64,000 nucleotides of DNA. Source: CATQHQ01 sp965243805. Its GTDB lineage: Bacteria; Gemmatimonadota; Gemmatimonadetes; Longimicrobiales; Gaopeijiaceae. The first letter of the stretch is position 1. Every line of letters starts with the position of its first letter. The notes below the pieces were generated by a model. That model saw only the letters and a list, made by a program, of their open reading frames with translations. It did no database searches and was not told where the DNA came from. Both the position numbers and the translations under genes were made by a program. Positions 1-7,903 of this stretch are shown piece after piece. The stretch lies in contig OZ251577.1 of assembly GCA_965243805.1 (NCBI GenBank), positions 1,364,001-1,428,000 on the forward strand. Reading direction: 5' to 3'.

Positions 1-1139
1 CGCCCCTCTCGGCGGACCCGGAGCTGGGGCTGGTCTACGTGGTCACCGACCCGCCGACGGTCGACTACTTCGGCGGCTTCCATCCGGGCGACAACCTCTT
101 CGCCACCAGCATCCTGGCGATCGACGCCAGCACAGGAGAGCGGCGCTGGCACTTCCAGACGGTCCACCACGACGTGTGGAACTACGACAACCCGACTGCG
201 CCCAACTTGGTGGACGTGACGGTGGACGGCCGCCAGGTCCCGGTGCTGGTGCAGGTCACCAAGCAGGGCTGGGCCTACGTCCTGAACCGGGCCACGGGCG
301 AACCGGTGTGGCCGATCGAGGAGCGTCCCGTGCCCCAGTCCGACGTGCCGGGCGAGCAGCTGTCGCCCACGCAGCCCTTCGTCACGCGCCCGGCGCCCTT
401 CGAGATGCAGGGGCTCACCGAGGACGATCTGATCGACTTTACTCCCGAGCTGCGCGCCATGGCGCTCGATATTGTGAAGGACTTCCGGCTGGGACCGCTC
501 TTCAACCCTCCCTCGCGGGAGAACGGACCCGACGGCACCCAAGCGTCGATCCACTGTCCCGGTGCGAACGGGGGCGCCAACATCCCCGGCGGAGCAGCGG
601 TGGACCCGGAGACGGGCATCCTCTACGTCGCTTCCACCAAGGGGTGCAGCGCGCCTCGGCTGGTCCCAGGAACCGACGTGGACCCGGACTCCAACGTGGA
701 GTGGGTGTCGGTGGGACCCGGAGGCGTGCGCGGTCCCGAGGGCCTGCCGATCTTCAAGCCCCCGTACGGGACGATCACCGCCATCGACCTGAACACCGGC
801 GACCACCTCTGGCGCATCCCCAACGGGACGACCCCCGAGTCGGTAAAGAACCACCCCCGGCTTCAGGGCGTGGACGTGGGCAACACCGGATCGCGCTCCC
901 ACGCCACCAAGCTGGTGACCAAGACGCTGCTCATGTACGGCGAAGGCCGGGGCGCGGCGCCGATCTTCCGCGCGGTGGACAAGGCGACGGGCGAGGAGCT
1001 GGGGTCGGTCGAGCTGCCGGGCTCCACCTTGACGGCGCCGATGACCTACATGCACGAGGGCGTCCAGTACGTGGTGACGGCGGTGAGCGGCCAAGGCATG
1101 GCCGGCGCGCTGGTGGCGTTGCGGTTGCCCGAGGAGTGA
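1..1139 (+). CDS. PQQ-dependent dehydrogenase, C-terminal part (5' end outside window)
   Basis: The frame is open from the first bases of the window, so only the last ~379 residues are present. The protein reads as a periplasmic quinoprotein dehydrogenase of the multi-bladed propeller type, a family that oxidises sugars or alcohols with pyrroloquinoline quinone and feeds electrons to the respiratory chain. Visible family signs are repeated propeller segments such as TGERRWHFQTVHHDVWNYD and TGEPVWPIEERPV, and the Gly-rich stretch leading to DPETGILYVAST. The substrate cannot be told from this part. Its TGA overlaps the GTG start of the next gene (GTGA), so the two are probably translated together. 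Confidence 0.85.
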   Translation, partial: PLSADPELGLVYVVTDPPTVDYFGGFHPGDNLFATSILAIDASTGERRWHFQTVHHDVWNYDNPTAPNLVDVTVDGRQVPVLVQVTKQGWAYVLNRATGEPVWPIEERPVPQSDVPGEQLSPTQPFVTRPAPFEMQGLTEDDLIDFTPELRAMALDIVKDFRLGPLFNPPSRENGPDGTQASIHCPGANGGANIPGGAAVDPETGILYVASTKGCSAPRLVPGTDVDPDSNVEWVSVGPGGVRGPEGLPIFKPPYGTITAIDLNTGDHLWRIPNGTTPESVKNHPRLQGVDVGNTGSRSHATKLVTKTLLMYGEGRGAAPIFRAVDKATGEELGSVELPGSTLTAPMTYMHEGVQYVVTAVSGQGMAGALVALRLPEE

Positions 1140-2026
1140 AGCGTCTCCCTGCGGCCCGCCTCTCTGCGGCCCGTCGCACTGCCCTCGCCTCGCTGGCCGC
1201 GGCCCTGGCCCTGGCTGTCGGCGGATGCCGGGCCGCCGACCTGGGGGAGAACCCTCTCGCCGCCTTCGACGGCAGCGCGGGTCGTTGGGTGGACCTCTCC
1301 CACTCCTTCGGGCCGTCCACGATCTACTGGCCCACCGACACTGTGGGCTTCCAGCACATCGAGCTGGCGTACGGCGTCACCGAGGGCGGCTGGTTCTACT
1401 CCTCGTACGCCTTTGCGTCCGCCGAGCACGGAGGAACGCACCTGGACGCTCCCAGCCACTTCGCCGAAGGGCGGCACACGGCCGACCAGGTGCCGCTGTC
1501 GAGCCTGATCGCACCTGCGTCGGTCGTGGACGTGTCGGCCAGGGCGACCCCCGACTACCAGCTCTCGGCAGCCGACTTGCAGGCGTGGGAGGCGGAGCAC
1601 GGGCGCATCCCCGACGGCTCGGCGCTTCTGGTGCGGACGGGCTGGGCGGAGCGGTGGAACGACCGGACCGCGTACTTGGGGACATCGGCGACCGGTCCCG
1701 CCGCCGTGGCCGAGCTCCACTTTCCCGGCATCGGTCCGGACGCGGCCCAGTGGCTGGTGGACAACCGCGCGATCGCCGCGGTGGGGATCGACACGCCCAG
1801 CATCGACTACGGCCAGTCCGCCGACTTCGAGTCCCATGTGATCCTCTACGCCCACAACATCGTCGGCTTCGAGAACCTGACGAAGCTGGACGAACTCCCG
1901 GCGAAGGGAGCGGCGGTCGTCGCCCTGCCCATGAAGATCGAGGGCGGGAGCGGCGGGCCGCTCAGGATCGTGGCCTACGTGCCCGACGAAGCTTACGTGC
2001 CGGACGAAGGCTCGGACGAAGGCTAG
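1136..2026 (+). CDS. Cyclase family (kynurenine-formamidase-like) lipoprotein
   Basis: A 296-residue protein starting at a GTG that overlaps the upstream stop (GTGA). An Arg-rich N-terminus, a hydrophobic stretch and a lipobox AVGGC around residue 31 mark it as a lipoprotein. The body carries the metal-binding signature of the cyclase/arylformamidase fold, HGGTHLDAPSHF, the Zn/Mn site of enzymes that hydrolyse formamides or cyclise polyketide-like substrates. The actual substrate is unknown. The coupling to a PQQ dehydrogenase suggests a shared periplasmic oxidation/hydrolysis task. The C-terminus ends in short in-frame duplications (YVPDEA/YVPDEG and an exact 12-bp tandem repeat at 2001-2024) just before the TAG. 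Confidence 0.85.
   Translation: MKRLPAARLSAARRTALASLAAALALAVGGCRAADLGENPLAAFDGSAGRWVDLSHSFGPSTIYWPTDTVGFQHIELAYGVTEGGWFYSSYAFASAEHGGTHLDAPSHFAEGRHTADQVPLSSLIAPASVVDVSARATPDYQLSAADLQAWEAEHGRIPDGSALLVRTGWAERWNDRTAYLGTSATGPAAVAELHFPGIGPDAAQWLVDNRAIAAVGIDTPSIDYGQSADFESHVILYAHNIVGFENLTKLDELPAKGAAVVALPMKIEGGSGGPLRIVAYVPDEAYVPDEGSDEG
2001..2024 (+). repeat. 12-bp exact tandem duplication at the end of the cyclase gene
   Basis: Two adjacent copies of CGGACGAAGGCT, in frame, immediately before the stop. It belongs to the window-wide set of short tandem duplications at gene ends, but unlike the stop-spanning ones its period is a multiple of three. Confidence 0.9.
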
Positions 2027-2043
2027 CCCCAAGCGAGAGTGCC

Positions 2044-2493
2044 TTGGACTCCGCCCTACAGAAGACCGCCGACGCCCTGTTCGAGGAGGCTCTTGCCGCC
2101 GTTGGCGCACGCGACCCCCGCGACTACTACCGAGATCGCCTTCGGGACCTCAAGCGGGCCAATCCCGAGGGGTACGCAGAAGCCGCGGCGTACTACCGCG
2201 ACACGCTGATTCCGTCGATTGCCGAAGGGTGCGCCGAACCCCTGACGGCGTGGCGGGAGTACGGCCTGCTGATCGCCCGGACGACGGCTCCAGGGCGCAC
2301 CGTGGCGGTGGACACGACGGGGCGTGCCCAGCCGTATGAGCCGCCAGGGGACCCGAGCGAGATGATCTTGCACCTGCCGCACGTCACCAAGAGGGCCGCA
2401 TTGCTGGTGGGGCTGCCCCCGGAGCTGTCGGCGGCCCAGACCGCCGCGTATGACTGGCTCGTCGTTGGACGGAGGGCGCCCCGGGGGGCATGA
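2044..2493 (+). CDS. Conserved-looking hypothetical protein
   Basis: About 149 residues. No ATG or GTG fits in frame; the most plausible start is TTG at 2044 (reading LDSALQKTADALFEEAL). I do not recognise the family. The N-terminal half looks helical and charged, with the segment RDYYRDRLRDLKRANPEGY, and no signal peptide is visible, so it is probably cytoplasmic. The stop overlaps the ATG of the phosphopantetheinyl transferase (ATGA at 2490), and the gene lies 17 bases after the cyclase gene, so it appears to sit in the same operon. The start is uncertain. Confidence 0.6.
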   Translation: MDSALQKTADALFEEALAAVGARDPRDYYRDRLRDLKRANPEGYAEAAAYYRDTLIPSIAEGCAEPLTAWREYGLLIARTTAPGRTVAVDTTGRAQPYEPPGDPSEMILHLPHVTKRAALLVGLPPELSAAQTAAYDWLVVGRRAPRGA

Positions 2494-3251
2494 CGGCCAT
2501 GCTCCGGCCGGGGGTGGTGCACGTAAGCTGGGGGCGCGTTGGCGCGCTCGCGGAGAGGGGATGCGTTGGTGCGCTCGCGGAGACCGGCGTTCCGCTGCCT
2601 GCCGGGATGCTCTCGCCTGGGGGGATGCTCTCGAAGGACGAGGAGGCGAGGGCCGAGCGGATGGCGGACGGGCTGGCCAAACGGCAGTTCGTGGCGGGAA
2701 GGGCGTTGCTGCGCACGACGTTGGCGCGGGCGACGGGGCGCGACCCCCGCACGTTCCGCCTGCACTACGGGGAGCGGGGGAAGCCGTTCCTGCCCCAGGG
2801 TCCCCCGTTCAGCTTGTCCCACTCGGGCGACTGGGTGGTGGCCGCAGTGGGCGCGGGCGCAGGCCCGGCCGGGCGTGGACGCGTGGGCGTGGATGTGGAG
2901 GTGGTGCGGCCGGTGCGGCGGATGGAGGCGGTGGTTCGGCGCCGGTTCGCGCCGGAGGAGGCGGAGTGGTGGGCGGGGCTGCCTGCGGGTCGGAGGCGCG
3001 CCGGCTTCTTCCAGCTGTGGACCCGCAAGGAGGCGTTCGCGAAGGCACTGGGCGATGGGCTTGCCGCGCCCTGGAAGGCGTTCGCGGTGGCGGCGGCGGA
3101 CGGAGGACTCGGGCGGCTCGATCTCCCTGGGGAGCGGGCCGATCAGTGGAGCGTGGTCGGACTCCGGTGCGGCCCAAGCGTGGCGGCGGCGGCGGTGGCG
3201 GCCGACTGGCCTGTAAATGCCCTCACCCTCCGCATCCATCCGTGCCCGTAG
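2490..3251 (+). CDS. 4'-phosphopantetheinyl transferase (Sfp type)
   Basis: A 253-residue protein. It carries the Sfp-family signatures: the SLSHSGDWVVAAV block, the Mg-binding GVDVEVV, and the catalytic WTRKEAFAKALGDGL. Such enzymes move the phosphopantetheine arm of CoA onto carrier proteins (PCP/ACP), activating NRPS, PKS or fatty-acid synthesis machinery in the cytoplasm. The ATG overlaps the preceding stop (ATGA). The N-terminal ~30 residues contain a tandem-like duplication (GALAERG/GALAETG). The 3' end overlaps the convergent radical SAM gene by 29 bases. No carrier protein is encoded in this window, so the substrate lies elsewhere. Confidence 0.88.
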   Translation: MTAMLRPGVVHVSWGRVGALAERGCVGALAETGVPLPAGMLSPGGMLSKDEEARAERMADGLAKRQFVAGRALLRTTLARATGRDPRTFRLHYGERGKPFLPQGPPFSLSHSGDWVVAAVGAGAGPAGRGRVGVDVEVVRPVRRMEAVVRRRFAPEEAEWWAGLPAGRRRAGFFQLWTRKEAFAKALGDGLAAPWKAFAVAAADGGLGRLDLPGERADQWSVVGLRCGPSVAAAAVAADWPVNALTLRIHPCP

Positions 3252-4188
3252 TCGCGTTGGAGCAGATCGCGCCGTTCGTGTAGCAGGTGTAGCACGCCGC
3301 CTCGCCAAGCCGAGCGTCCTGGCGCAGGGACTCGGTCAGCGTCTCCGCCAAGCGCGCGCTGGGGTAGTCCAGGAGGATCGGACAGGCGTACACGCCGCTG
3401 GCGGTGACCAAGCGCGCACGCGTGCAGAGCAGCTGGTTCAGGTCGTAGCCGCACATCATCTCGTGGGTCACTCGTTCGGCCGGCGCGTAGCCGCGGTTGC
3501 GGCTGGTCTCCTCGCCGATCAGGAGCGGCGGCAGGATCTTAAGGCGCGGATCGTCGTACCCCACGGCGCCCAACGAGCTGCGGAACAAGCGGAGGGTGTC
3601 GCTGGTCTCGCACTCGCTCCAGCTCCGCATCGCCGTCACGATCGGACGAAAGCCCGCCGCCACCAGTCGTCCCACCCCCTCCATCGCCCGTTCGAACGCT
3701 CCTTCGCCGCGGATCGCGTCGTTCGTCTCGGCGGTCGGCCCGTCGATGCTGACCCGAAAATCCAGCGGATGGCGGCTGTTTCTCGCCGTGTGTCGCAACG
3801 CCTCGACTCGGCGAGCCGAGAACAGGGTGGCGTTGGTGAGCACGGTGGCCGGTCCGTGCTCGAGGGTGTCGCTCAGTATGCCCTCCATCTCCCGGTTCAT
3901 GAAGGGCTCGCCCCCGGTGAAGTAGTACTCCTGGACGTTCATGGCAGACGCCTCGTCCAGCGCGTCGCGGACCATCTCCCGGGACATGAACCAGAAGGAG
4001 TGGTTGTCCGGAGAGCAGGAGATGAAGCAGTGGCGGCAGCGGAGGTTGCACACCGTGCCCGCAACTTGAAACCAGAGCTGGTCGAGGGCCGCAAGGGGCA
4101 CGGTAGGGGCCGGCGACGAGCGCGCGCATGGCAGAGCGCTCGGCACCTTGGTGGAGGCCGATGCGCAGGTGGCGGCGGGTGCGCTCAT
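3223..4188 (-). CDS. Radical SAM protein with C-terminal Cys-rich (SPASM-like) region
   Basis: From the ATG at 4188 the protein has 321 residues. An AAGGA motif nine bases upstream supports this start over an in-frame start further 5'. The CxxxCxxC iron-sulfur site CNLRCRHC lies near residue 46, followed by the GGEPF motif (YYFTGGEPFMNREME) and VSIDGPTAETND, all typical of radical SAM enzymes that generate 5'-deoxyadenosyl radicals. A Cys-rich tail (ACPILLD, CYTCYTNGAICSN) resembles the auxiliary cluster of SPASM/twitch enzymes that modify peptides or mature other enzymes. The substrate is unknown; no precursor peptide is evident nearby. It is convergent with the phosphopantetheinyl transferase and divergent from the aldehyde dehydrogenase. 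Confidence 0.85.
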   Translation of the reverse strand: MSAPAATCASASTKVPSALPCARSSPAPTVPLAALDQLWFQVAGTVCNLRCRHCFISCSPDNHSFWFMSREMVRDALDEASAMNVQEYYFTGGEPFMNREMEGILSDTLEHGPATVLTNATLFSARRVEALRHTARNSRHPLDFRVSIDGPTAETNDAIRGEGAFERAMEGVGRLVAAGFRPIVTAMRSWSECETSDTLRLFRSSLGAVGYDDPRLKILPPLLIGEETSRNRGYAPAERVTHEMMCGYDLNQLLCTRARLVTASGVYACPILLDYPSARLAETLTESLRQDARLGEAACYTCYTNGAICSNATTGTDGCGG

Positions 4189-4270
4189 CGTTGGTCGTCC
4201 TTGTGAGAGGTCGCCGTTCTTGGCAAGGTTACCATCCCCCGCAACCGATCTTTCCGCAACCCCTTCCACG

Positions 4271-5674
4271 ATGCGATTCGAGACCGTCAACCCCGCCAAC
4301 GGCGAGTTGTTGCGCAGCTACCCCTTCTTCTCGCCGGAACGGCTGGAAGCGACGGTGGCCCAAGCCGCGAGGGCCCAGCGGGAGTGGCGGAGAGTCCCGG
4401 TGGAGGAGCGGGCCCAGGTCGTGGGCGCTGTCGCTGTAACCTTGCGCGCCCGAACCCGGCAGTTGGCCCAGATCGTCACCCAGGAGATGGGCAAGCCGCT
4501 CCGCGAGGCCGCGGCGGAGGTCGAGAAGAGCTCCCTGGGGTGCGAGTACTACGCCCGGCATGGTCCGGCCTTCCTGGCGGATCAGGTCGTGGACGGAGGC
4601 CACGGCGGCCACGGCGGACCTGGCGACCTCGACGGCCTCGGCGGCAGCTTCGTCACCTTCCAGCCGCTGGGCCTGATCCTGGCGATCATGCCCTGGAACT
4701 TCCCCGTGTGGCAGGTCGTGCGGGCGGCGGTGCCGGCACTGGTGGCGGGCAACGGCGTCCTCCTCAAGCACGCCCCCAACGTGCCCAAGTGCGCCCTGGA
4801 CGTGGTGGACGCCTTCGAGGCGGCGGGGCTGCCCCCGGGGCTCTTCGCGAACCTCTTCGTAGACGTGGAGACGGCGGGAGCACTGGTGCGGGACCCACGA
4901 GTGCAGGGCGTCACGCTGACGGGCAGCACGGGCGCAGGGCGGAGCGTGGCGGCCGTCGCCGGCGCACAGATCAAGAGGTGCGTGCTGGAACTGGGGGGCA
5001 GCGACCCCTACGTGGTGCTGGAGGACGCCGACCTGGAACGCACCGTGGAAGCGTGCACGACAGGTCGCCTGATCAACGCCGGCCAGAGCTGCATCGCGCC
5101 CAAGCGGCTGATCGTCCACGAGGCGGTGGCGGACGAGTTCGCCCAGGCGGTGGTCGAGCGCATGTCGTCGGTCCGCGTCGGCGACCCGATGGCGGAGGCG
5201 ACGGAGATGGGGCCGCTGGCCAGGCAGGACCTGCGCGACGGGCTGGCGTCCCAAGTCGCCCGCAGCATCGACGCCGGAGCCGAGCGCCTGACGGGAGGCG
5301 AAACCCCCGACGCGCCGGGATGGTACTACCCCCCGACGGTACTGGCAGGGGTGGCGCCGGGGATGCCCGCCTACGACGAGGAGCTCTTCGGACCAGTGGC
5401 GTCGATCATCCGCGCCGAGTCGGAGGAGGACGCACTGCGGATCGCTAACGACACATCCTACGGCCTGGGAGCGGCAGTGTTCACGCGAGACTTGGAGCGG
5501 GGCGCACGGATCGCGCGGACGCACCTGGAGGCGGGATCGTGCTTCGTCAACGACTTCGTGAAGTCGGACCCCCGGCTGCCTTTCGGGGGCGTGAAGGCCA
5601 GCGGGATCGGAAGGGAGCTCGGCGAGTTCGGGATACGCGAGTTCGTGAACGTGAAGACGGTGGTGGTGGCATGA
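4271..5674 (+). CDS. NAD(P)-dependent aldehyde dehydrogenase, succinate-semialdehyde dehydrogenase-like
   Basis: A 467-residue cytoplasmic enzyme of the ALDH superfamily, opening MRFETVNPANGELL. Key elements are visible: PWNFPVWQV in the cofactor fold, GSTGAGRSV, the catalytic glutamate in LELGGSDPYVV, and the nucleophilic cysteine in GQSCIAPKR. The length and the N-terminal pattern match the short-form succinate-semialdehyde dehydrogenase (Sad/GabD-like) clade, which oxidises succinate semialdehyde and similar aldehydes to acids. A Gly/His/Asp-rich insertion lies near residues 115-128. The stop sits in a 23-bp tandem duplication that connects through an 8-codon mini-ORF to the ABC exporter gene. 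Confidence 0.85.
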   Translation: MRFETVNPANGELLRSYPFFSPERLEATVAQAARAQREWRRVPVEERAQVVGAVAVTLRARTRQLAQIVTQEMGKPLREAAAEVEKSSLGCEYYARHGPAFLADQVVDGGHGGHGGPGDLDGLGGSFVTFQPLGLILAIMPWNFPVWQVVRAAVPALVAGNGVLLKHAPNVPKCALDVVDAFEAAGLPPGLFANLFVDVETAGALVRDPRVQGVTLTGSTGAGRSVAAVAGAQIKRCVLELGGSDPYVVLEDADLERTVEACTTGRLINAGQSCIAPKRLIVHEAVADEFAQAVVERMSSVRVGDPMAEATEMGPLARQDLRDGLASQVARSIDAGAERLTGGETPDAPGWYYPPTVLAGVAPGMPAYDEELFGPVASIIRAESEEDALRIANDTSYGLGAAVFTRDLERGARIARTHLEAGSCFVNDFVKSDPRLPFGGVKASGIGRELGEFGIREFVNVKTVVVA

Positions 5675-5699
5675 GCAAGACGATGGTGGTGGCGTGAGC
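5654..5699 (+). repeat. 23-bp tandem duplication spanning the ALDH stop and the ABC transporter start
   Basis: Copies at 5654-5676 and 5677-5699 differ at two positions. Copy 1 holds ATGA, where the ALDH TGA overlaps an ATG; copy 2 holds GTGA, which supplies the ABC transporter GTG start. Confidence 0.9.
5671..5697 (+). other. 8-codon bridging mini-ORF (possible translational coupler)
   Basis: ATG at 5671 overlaps the ALDH stop (ATGA). It reads MSKTMVVA and stops at TGA 5695-5697, which overlaps the GTG start of the ABC exporter (GTGA). A terminating ribosome could therefore hand over twice by four-base overlaps. Whether it is translated is unknown; the geometry is directly visible. Confidence 0.4.
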
Positions 5700-7454
5700 G
5701 CTCCAATGACGGACCGCCCGCGGGTCTCCGGGTCCAGTCTCAAGAACGCCTTTCGCGAGATCATCTGGCCACGCCGCTGGCTCGTCCTGCTCGGACTTGC
5801 CCTCATCCTCTTCAACCGGCTGGCGGGCTTGGTTCTTCCGGCCTCGACCCGCTACCTCATCGACAACGTGATCGCCGACGGCGACCTGACGCTACTCTAC
5901 TGGCTGGTGGGGGCCGTGGGAGGCGCGGTGGTGGTGCAGTCGGCCACCTCCTACGCGCTGACGATGCTGCTGAGCGTGGAGGCGCAGCGCCTCATCGCCA
6001 ACCTGCGTTCCCAGGTCCAGAAGCACGTGCTGGAGCTTCCGGTCCGCGTCTTCGACAACACCAAGTCGGGCGAGCTAGTGTCGCGGATCATGAACGACGT
6101 GGAAGGCGTGCGGAACTTGGTCGGCACGGGGCTGGTGCAGTTGGTCGGCGGCACGATCACGGCGGTGGTGGCGCTGGCGTTCCTCGTGCAGATCAGCCCG
6201 GTCATGACCTTGCTGGCCGTCGGTCCCCTGGTGGGCTTCGCCCTCGTGTCGACCAAGGCGTTCAAGACGCTGCGGCCGGCGTTCCGAGAGCGGGGCAAGA
6301 TCACCGCCGAGGTTACGGGACGACTCACGGAGGCGCTGGGCGGCATCCGCATCATCAAGGGCTTCAACGCGGTGCGCAAGGAGGAGGAGGTCTTCCGCGC
6401 CGGGGTCATGCGCATCTTCGCGAATGTGAGGACGACCCTCACCATGTCCAGCATGGTGACGAGCCTGGGCGCCTTCTTCATGGGCTTGGCCGGCGTCCTG
6501 ATCATGGCCTACGGCGGCCGACTGGTGATCGGCGACGACCTGACCGTCGGCGAGCTCTTCTCGTTCACGATCTTCCTGGGGTTCCTGGTGGCGCCCGTCG
6601 TTCAGATGGCGAACATCGGCACCCAGATGACGGAGGCGTTCGCCGGGCTGGACCGGACGGCGGAGCTGCTGTCTTGGCCCCAGGAGGACGACGATCCGCG
6701 TCGGGCGGCGCCGATGCCGACGGTGGGCGGGCGCATCGTCTTCAAGGACGTGCACTTCCGTTACGAGGACGACAAGCCCGTGCTGCAGGGGATCGACTTC
6801 GAGGCTAGGCCGGGGATGGTGGTGGCGCTCGTGGGCAGCTCCGGGTCCGGCAAGTCCACAATCGCCGGGCTGGCGGCGTCGTTCCTGGAACCGGACCGAG
6901 GGCGCGTGCTCGTGGACGGCGTGGACCTGCGCGACGTGAAGCTGGACTCGTACCGGCAGCAGCTAGGGCTCGTGCTGCAAGACGACTTCCTCTTCGACGG
7001 CACGATCCGCGACAACGTGCTCTTTGCGCGTCCAGGGGCGCCCGACGCCGATGTGGAGCGGGCGGCCGAGCAGGCATACGTGACCGCCTTCACGGCGCGC
7101 TTCCCCGACGGGCTCGACACGGTGATCGGCGAGCGGGGAGTGAAGCTCTCGGGTGGGCAGCGTCAGCGGGTGACGATCGCTCGCGCGGTGCTTGCGGACC
7201 CGCGCATCCTCCTGCTGGACGAGGCTACGTCAAGTCTGGACACGGAGAGCGAGGCGCTGATCCAGAAGAGCTTGGCGGAGCTGATGCGCGGCCGCACCAC
7301 ATTGGTGATCGCCCACCGTCTCTCGACGATTCAGCGCGCCGACTTGATCCTGGTGATCGAGGAGGGACGGATCGCCGAGCGCGGCAAGCACGAGGAGCTG
7401 ATCGCTCGGCGCGGGCGGTACCACCAGCTGTACACGGTGCAGGCTAGGATCTGA
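5694..7454 (+). CDS. ABC exporter, fused membrane and ATPase half-transporter (MsbA-like)
   Basis: A 586-residue protein from GTG 5694 (an ATG at 5706 is an alternative). The first ~320 residues form the six-helix exporter membrane domain. The ATPase domain carries Walker A GSSGSGKST near residue 381, the signature LSGGQRQR near 486, Walker B LLLDEATSSLD near 507 and the switch histidine in IAHRLSTI. Family knowledge points to a homodimeric inner-membrane exporter of lipids, lipid A precursors or hydrophobic compounds. The substrate cannot be read from sequence. The start codon lies in the second copy of a 23-bp duplication shared with the aldehyde dehydrogenase 3' end, arguing for coupled translation. 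Confidence 0.88.
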   Translation: MSAPMTDRPRVSGSSLKNAFREIIWPRRWLVLLGLALILFNRLAGLVLPASTRYLIDNVIADGDLTLLYWLVGAVGGAVVVQSATSYALTMLLSVEAQRLIANLRSQVQKHVLELPVRVFDNTKSGELVSRIMNDVEGVRNLVGTGLVQLVGGTITAVVALAFLVQISPVMTLLAVGPLVGFALVSTKAFKTLRPAFRERGKITAEVTGRLTEALGGIRIIKGFNAVRKEEEVFRAGVMRIFANVRTTLTMSSMVTSLGAFFMGLAGVLIMAYGGRLVIGDDLTVGELFSFTIFLGFLVAPVVQMANIGTQMTEAFAGLDRTAELLSWPQEDDDPRRAAPMPTVGGRIVFKDVHFRYEDDKPVLQGIDFEARPGMVVALVGSSGSGKSTIAGLAASFLEPDRGRVLVDGVDLRDVKLDSYRQQLGLVLQDDFLFDGTIRDNVLFARPGAPDADVERAAEQAYVTAFTARFPDGLDTVIGERGVKLSGGQRQRVTIARAVLADPRILLLDEATSSLDTESEALIQKSLAELMRGRTTLVIAHRLSTIQRADLILVIEEGRIAERGKHEELIARRGRYHQLYTVQARI

Positions 7455-7486
7455 TCGCCGGGACCCTTGGGGGGGCGACTCGGCGG

Positions 7487-7903
7487 CTAGGCTCCTCGGT
7501 CCAACGCCGTCGCCAGGCACTGCGCATCGACGATGAACTGCGGCAACAGGGCAGGCGTCTGGTTCACCAGCAACTCGCCGTAATCGTGGGCCGTCTCGTT
7601 GCGCGCATCTCGATAGGCCAACCAGCGTTCGCTACACTCTACGGAAACAAGCCCGTGCTTGGCGGCGTGGCGAAATACTTCCTTGAAGTGCAGCCTGTCC
7701 GCTTGGCGCATGTCGGCGAAGTAGGCACTCAGCCACTTTCTGACCAGCTTGCCGCTCTGCTCCAGCACGATCTCGAACTCCTTGACGCACGCTGCGCGGT
7801 AGATGTCGTGAGCCACGCTGTGGCGATCTGCGCCTTGCAGGGCGGCATAGGCGGCCTCGAGGGTGCGAACGCACCGTCTCACGTGTTGTGTGCTGATGTT
7901 CAA
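7487..7903 (-). CDS. HEPN-domain protein (HepT / HI0074-like), no MNT partner seen
   Basis: A 138-residue helical protein carrying the HEPN catalytic signature RNETAHDY at residues 101-108, which fits the R-x4-H-x-Y motif of HepT-type RNase toxins and HI0074 nucleotidyltransferase substrate-binding subunits. These normally pair with a small MNT nucleotidyltransferase (GSx10DxD) that acts as antitoxin. No such gene lies beside it: upstream is thyX, overlapping by four bases (ATGA), and downstream is the convergent ABC exporter. It may be an orphan toxin, a substrate-binding subunit working with a distant partner, or a domesticated helper of the thyX transcript. Family assignment is fairly firm; function is open. 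Confidence 0.75.
   Translation of the reverse strand: MNISTQHVRRCVRTLEAAYAALQGADRHSVAHDIYRAACVKEFEIVLEQSGKLVRKWLSAYFADMRQADRLHFKEVFRHAAKHGLVSVECSERWLAYRDARNETAHDYGELLVNQTPALLPQFIVDAQCLATALDRGA

Noticed and set aside
4200..4299. Upstream start for the radical SAM protein (37 extra residues)
   Set aside because: It would overlap the divergent aldehyde dehydrogenase start and lacks a ribosome site; ATG 4188 has AAGGA at good spacing.
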